Shown here piece by piece: positions 57,501-64,000 of a stretch of DNA of 64,000 bases. The notes under the pieces were generated by a model, which worked only from the letters and a program-made list of their open reading frames with translations, had not been told where the DNA came from and did no database searches. Source of the stretch: Stratiolaelaps scimitus (Eukaryota > Arthropoda > Arachnida > Mesostigmata > Laelapidae); assembly GCA_019614645.1 (NCBI GenBank), contig JABWDB010000009.1:2828501-2892500 (forward strand), written 5' to 3'. Every line of letters begins with the position of its first letter. The first letter of the stretch is position 1. A program made the position numbers and the translations under genes.

Positions 57501-58413
57501 TGACCAATTTCTGATCTAGACTAGTTCGGATACAGACCACATCATGGTGGCCGAACCCCGAGTATCCCTCACTCTCATCTAGGCATTTCACATTACGGCT
57601 GCTATAACAACTGTCCGAGTCTATGTAGTCATTCGTTGATTTGTTCTACACGATGAATAATAAGGGCGTGGATTTCGAAGAAAATACTGACTGATTATTA
57701 TTATTATTATTATTATTATTATAAGCAAACTTCCCGTCAATGTAGATACATATACACGCCGTTGAACCCGAGTCATCTTTGCTCGATCGTACCTAGAGTC
57801 GCTGGCGATATCTATCGAAGCCATTCGCTGAAATATGCTTCTTGTATTAATTTGACCGTCACCTTATACATAATGAGAACTTCTTAGGTTGAGTACCTAT
57901 TCAATAGATTAGCTGTATCTATGATGATGTGTGATGATTTGACAATCAGAGCGTCTTTCTACTCTAAATCTACAAAGAACACCAATGCACAAGATAAAAC
58001 ATTAAAAATATTAATACCTATTGCAATAGCGCCCCTTCTGGAGCTATAAGTGTCGCTTATCAATCAGATTCAGCCGAATGCATTATTCATGGAAAGGGCC
58101 AAGTTTCAGCTTCACGCTAATGAAATCAACCTGTTCATCACATCTAGACGTCTGGCTACGGAAACCATCACGGGTGACAGTTTCGCTAGAAACTGTGCGT
58201 GTGAGCCATATGTATACCTTTAACTGCAAAAGTTGAACTCCCTGCAGAATCATGATCCGTTCGTAAAACTCGTAATAGGCGTCCATGAATGACCACCAAC
58301 TAATGCCGAACAAGTAGAGAAATGGACCTTTTATGCAGTAGACCCAAGCCATGGCCGCGTGAATATACAGGGCCACGTAGTGCAGCGCCAATAGCCAGAT
58401 GACGGACAGCGTT
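54536..58413 (-). CDS. AGPAT5: AGPAT5-like lysophosphatidic acid acyltransferase, copy 1
   Basis: AGPAT5-type enzymes transfer an acyl chain from acyl-CoA to sn-2 of lysophosphatidic acid, making phosphatidic acid in ER or mitochondrial membranes. Exons run 58413-58218, 57257-57179, 56693-56491, 55862-55604, 55356-55233 and 54740-54536, all GT-AG with matching phases, about 355 aa (human AGPAT5 is ~364). An N-terminal hydrophobic segment is followed by the catalytic motif I NHQSEFD (NHX4D, split by an intron), motif II GSIFVDRG, motif III YPEGT and FPKHRGF. The family-typical VHIHLSRVDIADVPKDEE comes next, and finally a membrane-seeking C-terminus. All expected catalytic residues are present. 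The start codon lies in an upstream exon not identified, since exon 1 here enters in phase 2. It lies in tandem with copy 2. Confidence 0.88.
57694..57722. repeat. (ATT)n array in intron 1 of copy 1
   Basis: About nine ATT units within the first intron of AGPAT5-like copy 1. Similar arrays occur at 43290-43307 and 60249-60277. Confidence 0.9.
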
Positions 58414-58714
58414 CTGTTAAAGTGTCACGTTTATCTCACAATGATTACAGATTCAACATCAAGTTGGAACTTCAGGCGTAATTTAGGTTGTACCTGTGAC
58501 AGGATAGACAGGCCCAGGGAAGACGAGGTCGAATGATGAAATACACTCAACGAGCTGACGTGTGTAATTGCCTGCTATTTGTAATGACACACTCGCGGGT
58601 TACTGATGCGAGTTCTACCGAGACAGAAGCTAGCAATATACAGTATCACGCATAAATCACTTTGAAAAGTCAAATCTGACACGTGAACGCTTCCCGTATA
58701 CCCCGATTGACCGG

Positions 58715-58761
<47 letters not shown>

Positions 58762-60857
58762 CAATTTGTTTTGGGCAAACTTGTTCAATTCTGGATCATG
58801 TTTGTTGAGGGAACACTGTCGAGTTAGCGCTTATCGCGACCAGTGTTCGGGTCAATTGTCGTTTACCCCGAGAATTAGAATTAATTAGAGAGTAATATAA
58901 CATGATACTTCGCTATTTTCATCCAACTCACGACTTTTACCCCGAATTACTAAATCATTGCGACATTTGACGCACCCCCAATTAAGCGAACGGGAGCGCT
59001 TAATTGTAATCTGTCTATCTTTACTCCGTAAAACTGATAGTAAGCTAGGTCGAAACTTGATCGGACGTGACGCTTATTTAGCTTCCGCATTGCTTTTGAT
59101 AGTCGGGATCTTATGGAAATCAGATTGAGATGAGACGTTCAGTATCGCGTATGCAACTGAGACACAATGGTGGTGGTGGTGGTATCATGAAACGAGCCCT
59201 GACGGACACGTCCAATCACCCTCATTGCTTTCCTACTGAACCACCATCTACTCACCGCACGAGGATCCTCTTAAGTCTCGAGGTTAGCTTTCGGAGGACT
59301 TCCATGGTGCCAGTTAGTTCGCACTTGGACAGCCGAGCTAATTGGTAATCTAGGTTGATAGTTGGTGCTTAGAGGCTCGTCTGTCGAGCCAAGTATCCTA
59401 ACGGCAGCAGAATCAGCAGTCGGACATGGACGGTCATTATAATTAAGCCGTCCAAAGAGATCGTCCGTCGCCGCGACCACTCGTGCCAGTCCGATATCGA
59501 GCGAGAAGCTAGGTATTATCAGAACAGAGCCATCAGACGGCACATCACATTGCACAAGTGGCCGACATTGACTGTTTCAAGGGACCCAATCTTCCTCTGG
59601 TTGTGTCCTCGACCGGTTCCTCGTCTAGGGCCCCTCGCCCGATTCGCTACCGCAGGCCGATGTCAGATACACGCGGATAATCTTGTGGGAAATCTCTCTG
59701 TTGTTTTTCACCGACACATTGGCGACCAGCTAAAATGGCGGCGAATCTATTGCTGGTCTCGGCTACACTTCGTATCTATTCATCTAGTCGTTGTTGGCGA
59801 CGTACGGCGACGAGGTCGAAGAGCGACGAATGGTCAATGAAAATAGAATATTGATAATTGCATTAGGTGTGTGTATGTGGCAAGAAGTCACTTTCTTCGA
59901 AGCGGTCGAGGGCGTGCAAGCGAACATCACTCATAGTTACGGTACCGCCCGGAAGCGAAATGCAGGCTTCGATCGATCGATCGATCTATCAGCGGCGCTG
60001 ACACGTTCGACCACTCAGCATTGCGTCGGACGGCCTCAGGGTGACTGGATTACACCTTAGCCCGTTGAAAAAATGAAGCTACCAACTTCTACTATTGTAG
60101 CTGCAGCAATAAAGAACACTAGGCTAGATGAGGTAGATTTGCGGGTGTATCGTACCAGGTTGGCGTTTGCTGCGACCTCGCATGGTTAGATATGCTATCA
60201 TCTTATGGGATACAGAAAAGCGGTGGTTGCACCTGCTATCTTTTGTGTAACTATTATTATTAATATTATTATTATTAACACGTGAAATATCTATGTAAAA
60301 TTATGAAACATCAGCCATAGAAGTTATCCATTTGTCAGGGATGACGAATCACAACATAACGTCCGAGACAGCACAAGCATAAGCATTAGGTTTCATTTGT
60401 TTTGATTGACCGTTTATTTTACAGTGATAACCTATTATACATGTTCATGTTAAGAGCTACCTACTACCAAACAGTGTTGCAATAACGCGTCTACCACAGT
60501 CGCGTCGCAGGGGCCAGGGCAAGCAGCACTTTCTACACAATCATCAGCAGAAAGCAGACAGATTCTAGTATGCAAGATTCACTCAGACATTTAACGTGAC
60601 TTTGGTTGTTAATCACTTTGGTATGCTTAACAAATCACTTCGATATGCTCAACAATGATACGTATCAATCCAGCGTTATTTCTACTGTACATAACGACAA
60701 TGCGAATAGCAGTATATAGCAGGGTGGGCTATGCACTATCTCCCGCGCAAAAAAAAACAAAACAAGAACAACAAGGTAAGGTTTGTTTTGTGACGCGAAG
60801 AACAAGGCTTATTATCAAGGAGGCGGCTGGGAGTCTTCCCCGGTATCGGGACCCCCC

Positions 60858-61166
60858 CTAAATTGCCAGCGACTCTGGATATTCTCTCCCCGTCGACTGA
60901 CACGTTTGAAGGCTCGCAGAGAGACGGATTAGCGGCTCAGTATATGTATTCGAAGACACTGGCTGAAGGAGTAGACGTCTGAACACGTGGATGCATTTTT
61001 TGGTATTTGTACCCTCGGAGGCTTGAGTGTCACTCGGGTCGGTTTGGAGAAAATGTCGTTGTCGTTGGTCGATGTACAAATAACAGACACGTCGACACAT
61101 GGCCTTGTGGGATAGCGTTACGCGTAGTTGCGCCCGAGGTTCGTTGAGGCCTTGCTGAATGGTCAT
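60858..61166 (-). CDS. Intact 102-codon ORF, function unknown
   Basis: The ATG at 61166 has A at -3 and the frame runs uninterrupted to TAG. The product is basic and mixed (for example VCYLYIDQRQRHFLQTDPSD), with four cysteines and no membrane segment or known motif. It lies between the two AGPAT5-like copies, in the same orientation. An overlapping minus frame (61248-61030) is also open, which lowers confidence. Confidence 0.3.
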   Translation of the reverse strand: MTIQQGLNEPRAQLRVTLSHKAMCRRVCYLYIDQRQRHFLQTDPSDTQASEGTNTKKCIHVFRRLLLQPVSSNTYTEPLIRLSASLQTCQSTGREYPESLAI

Positions 61167-62169
61167 GGTGCATCCCTCGCGAAGGACGCTGGATATCCGA
61201 GACTACATAAATCGTCTCGATTTGCATAGAGGAACATATATCGGACAATTAAAGTTGACATTGTTTTGTACTTCTACGCCAGTATGTGATACTGATATAT
61301 CTACAATATCGGGCGAATATTTTAAAGGTAATTTCCCTCATAAGAGGTTGCTTCTCTTCCTTTCATCCAGTGGTTCATCCTTTTTTTTGCATAATGTCTG
61401 TTTTTTTAACAAACGCTTTAAATAATTGATGATAATTAATAATTGCTAATATTATTGCTATTAATATTGCTATTAATCATTGCATGCATGAGTTCCATGT
61501 TGTGAGTGACTTGCGTTCGGGCAATGCTCACCCGGGCACCATATCGATATCACCGCACTCGATCCACATCTCACATTATATATGTTTGTGTAATAGATAA
61601 TACAAGAGCGAAATCGCTTATGACCATATATGAGCTGCGTTGTTCGTTAACGCACGCGGGGTATGAGTCGAACAGAATATTACGCCAAAATACTCGCGAC
61701 TATACGTATAGCATTGTGCAATCAGTTGCGGGTAATGGTTGACGAAAAAAAAAACAATGGTTGACGATGGGCGACGATGTTATAGCCACATTAACCATTA
61801 CTGATCTTGACCTCAGACGTTCCGAGACGGTTGAAACGGAGTTCGGAGCTCGGCTCTTGTCTATTCAACCTTACGCATCCGCGTTCTCCCGGGACGGGAC
61901 GCATGTCGACTGATCGATTGCATCACCCGTTTTGCCATAAGATACTCTTATAATACACAACCATGCAGATATACGCCGCCGTACCCGTAGCAACAGCAGT
62001 GTGCGGCGAGCGCTTTGGTGCGATTGGTCGATCAGGAAAGACGTCAACGACAACATTAATCAAATCAGTAATTATCGCAACGATTTTAAGTGGATCTTAC
62101 AATCGATAGTCACTTGCACTAACATCAGTGGAGAGGTACCTGTCATTCAGAAACTGCTCCTCTTCTTTC

Positions 62170-62202
62170 GGGGGCTGGGGGTTAAGGGGGTGGGGGGGGG
62201 GT
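62170..62202 (+). other. G-quadruplex-capable tract
   Basis: Tracts of five, five, five and ten Gs are spaced by CT, TTAA and T within 33 bases on the plus strand. It lies about 50 bp beyond the 3' end of AGPAT5-like copy 2 and is C-rich in that gene's transcript. Confidence 0.7.
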
Positions 62203-62254
62203 GATTATTGAACAGTATGTTACATGCGCGCACGAGTATGTCATGCCTCGGTTC

Positions 62255-63600
62255 TCAGGAGCCGAGATAATGGTGATGCGTCACGTGTACGAGGCCGATG
62301 ATCGCTGGTAGGAGAAGGTAGCCAGGAAGTAGAGCGAAGCCGGTCGACGTAAACCCGAGCCAAACCCCGACCAGAACGATGAGTGATGTTTGTATCAGAT
62401 GGCGTTGACTCTGCGACGGAAGGTGGATTCCTTTCTCGGCCAGTTTGCCCGTTGAGTAGAACGAGTCCATAAGTCTGAAATCATTACCCACGACGAAATT
62501 ATGCTCGTTAGCTATTATTTTGGCAGATGCAAACTATTTTGCTATTTTTTTTTATCTTAACCAGACTTGGAGGTACTTCCGGGTATACTAGGATTGCACG
62601 AGAATTATATATATATATATAGTGTTCAGGAGAAACTATTATACAATCGACTAGTGGAGTTGCAATATTGTTCCTAATCCGCTTTATCACAATTACTATC
62701 GTTCGTGCTCTGTAACGTCAGGTGACCGCTTCTCTGCCGACAGTCAAACAAATCTGTGCTAGACATTTCCGTCGAGCTGTAGCTCTTCGGTTGCATTGTA
62801 TCTTACAATAATAGACGCCCCGAAAAGTAGGTTAGGATTGCAATACGACTAACCTATCCTTGATGGTAAACCTGTCGATGAGAAATTGTCTCACATCCTT
62901 CTCCTCCTCAGGAACATCTTTGATATCAATCCGGCGGAGGTGGATGTGTATTTCCGGGCAGTAGCCGTTTGCTAATTCTGCAAACGTTAACGAATGAGGA
63001 AATAATGAGTTGGTATAGCACCTTCGAGTTATTGACGAACCTCTGGCCGTTCGACAGATGTCACTTGTAAATTGAGAAAGTTCACAACGGGCCCCCATCG
63101 GGCCTTCCATCCCGCTGGCTGTACTCGGGCCAGACGCTGTAGTTCCTACTATAACTGGTAAATGGGGTATCGAACACTTGACACATTGTGTATCGATGGC
63201 AGCTTAGTGGTTTATTGTTCGTGCAAGCAATGAACATTGCGGGGAAGAGATTGGCACACATGGTGCATCCATCCACTACTTATGCTTAATAAATCAATAG
63301 TAATAGTAATTATCATGATTAGAGATGAATGAATGCCTCACCGGTAAGGTAGGGAGCGGGTTCCCTTTGACCGTACGAGTCACGGGCGGAGGAGTACATT
63401 AACGTCAGATCGTAGATGGCGTCAATCTCGCCTCGAAGTTTGTCGAGTAAACGGTAGAAACCGCGGTGCTTCGGGAACAGAACGTGTCGAAATGGCTCCA
63501 GGCCGTTTTCAATGGCGACCTGACGGGATTTCTCTAAAACCTCACGCGTCTTGATGGCATTGTTTAATGTCGTTCCTTCCGGGTAAATTAGCAGACATGT
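62255..63600 (-). CDS. AGPAT5: AGPAT5-like acyltransferase, copy 2, 3' part only
   Basis: The last three coding exons are visible: 63600-63342 (259 bp), 62977-62854 (124 bp) and 62474-62255. The first two have exactly the lengths and phases of the matching exons in copy 1. They carry motif III YPEGT, FPKHRGFYRLL, IDAIYDLTLMY and IHIHLRRIDIKDVPEEE, and a hydrophobic C-terminus (LIVLVGVWLGF, LLPGYLLLPAIIGLV) ending HHHYLGS. The C-terminal exon is five codons longer than in copy 1 and diverged. The NHX4D part lies beyond the right edge, so activity cannot be judged. Same reaction and location as copy 1 are expected. Confidence 0.85.
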
Positions 63601-64000
63601 CTGAAATCACAGACAATGACGTTTAATTCTAATGAGCAAAACGGAGACACTAGGCAGCTCCGTTAGACATTCAATGATAAGTCGTATTGCATTTACGACA
63701 AGTGTCTTCATTCGCTGAGGCCGGCGAATCGGTCGGTTGAAACAGATCAGTGTGACACAGTCGAACAACACGGCTAATTCACTCGCGAACAATTGGTTGG
63801 TGGAAACCATTCAAATAATTAATCATCTAAGCGGGGGTAGCGCGTAAGAGCTAGGGGGAACCAGCCCCCGAGCCGGTTATTGTTCAGCATAATCATTACT
63901 ATCATTCTTATCTCATTATTTGACTTTGGTTGCTCTGAGCGTTAACTATGAATCGCAGCATAGTTTCAATCGAAAACTATATATATATATATATATATAT
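63601..64000. other. Intron of AGPAT5-like copy 2, to window edge
   Basis: AT-rich intronic sequence ends in a (TA)n array (63979-64000) cut by the window edge. A minus frame at 63607-63810 has no splice support. Confidence 0.6.

Larger units (their letters stand above)
58414..62254. other. Interval between the AGPAT5-like copies
   Basis: It should contain the missing first exon of copy 1. A (TA)n array lies at 58719-58760, a 22-bp tandem pair at 60611-60654, (ATT)n at 60249-60277 and a (GATC)n tract at 59971-59985. A minus frame at 59271-59555 reads like protein but has no ATG. A plus frame from 59831 encodes 76 aa with a short hydrophobic start. Neither can be confirmed. Confidence 0.4.

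Noticed and set aside
1..64000. CRISPR arrays, phage or bacterial operons, viral insertions
   Set aside because: No regularly spaced repeats, ribosome-binding-site operons or recognisable viral genes; introns and microsatellites point to nuclear eukaryotic DNA.

Overview
The window looks like nuclear DNA from an arthropod, most likely a mite (Acari). Genes are split by short GT-AG introns. (TA)n, (CT)n and (ATT)n microsatellites are dense, as are short dispersed repeats. One gene resembles the mite group 7 allergen family. No bacterial operons, CRISPR arrays or functional rRNA/tRNA genes were seen. All exon joins were worked out by hand from splice signals and phase, without transcript data.

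Region by region. (1) 1-26 kb is mostly non-coding. Its one clear gene is a minus-strand bHLH factor of the HAND family (first coding exon 6439-7095). A short broken copy of its helix-loop-helix lies about 4.5 kb upstream at 11081-11141. Several loose exon-like frames occur on the plus strand between 16.6 and 24.6 kb. (2) 25.7-27.6 kb holds two small unrecognised genes: a two-exon minus gene (164 aa, N-terminus like a mitochondrial presequence) and a plus-strand intronless ORF (216 aa). (3) 27.6-33.6 kb is repeat-rich with no recognised gene. (4) 33.6-38.3 kb holds a five-exon minus gene for a 698-aa protein I cannot name. (5) 40.3-43.0 kb carries a plus-strand coiled-coil gene, convergent with a minus-strand group 7 allergen-like (BPI-like) gene at 43.4-44.8 kb. 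(6) 46.0-49.4 kb holds a six-exon plus gene for a 311-aa protein ending in a cluster of SUMO-interacting-motif-like sequences. (7) 50.1-52.8 kb holds a five-exon minus gene for a 319-aa type I membrane protein with a duplicated tyrosine motif in its tail. (8) 54.5-64 kb holds two tandem minus-strand genes for AGPAT5-like lysophosphatidic acid acyltransferases; the second runs off the right edge.

The genes do not form an obvious common pathway. The best links are local: the AGPAT5-like pair is a tandem duplication with the same exon lengths and phases, and the HAND fragment is a partial copy of its neighbour. Two dispersed repeat families run through the window: a tRNA-derived SINE-like element, and a ~68-bp element that in one place is flanked by 18-bp direct repeats.
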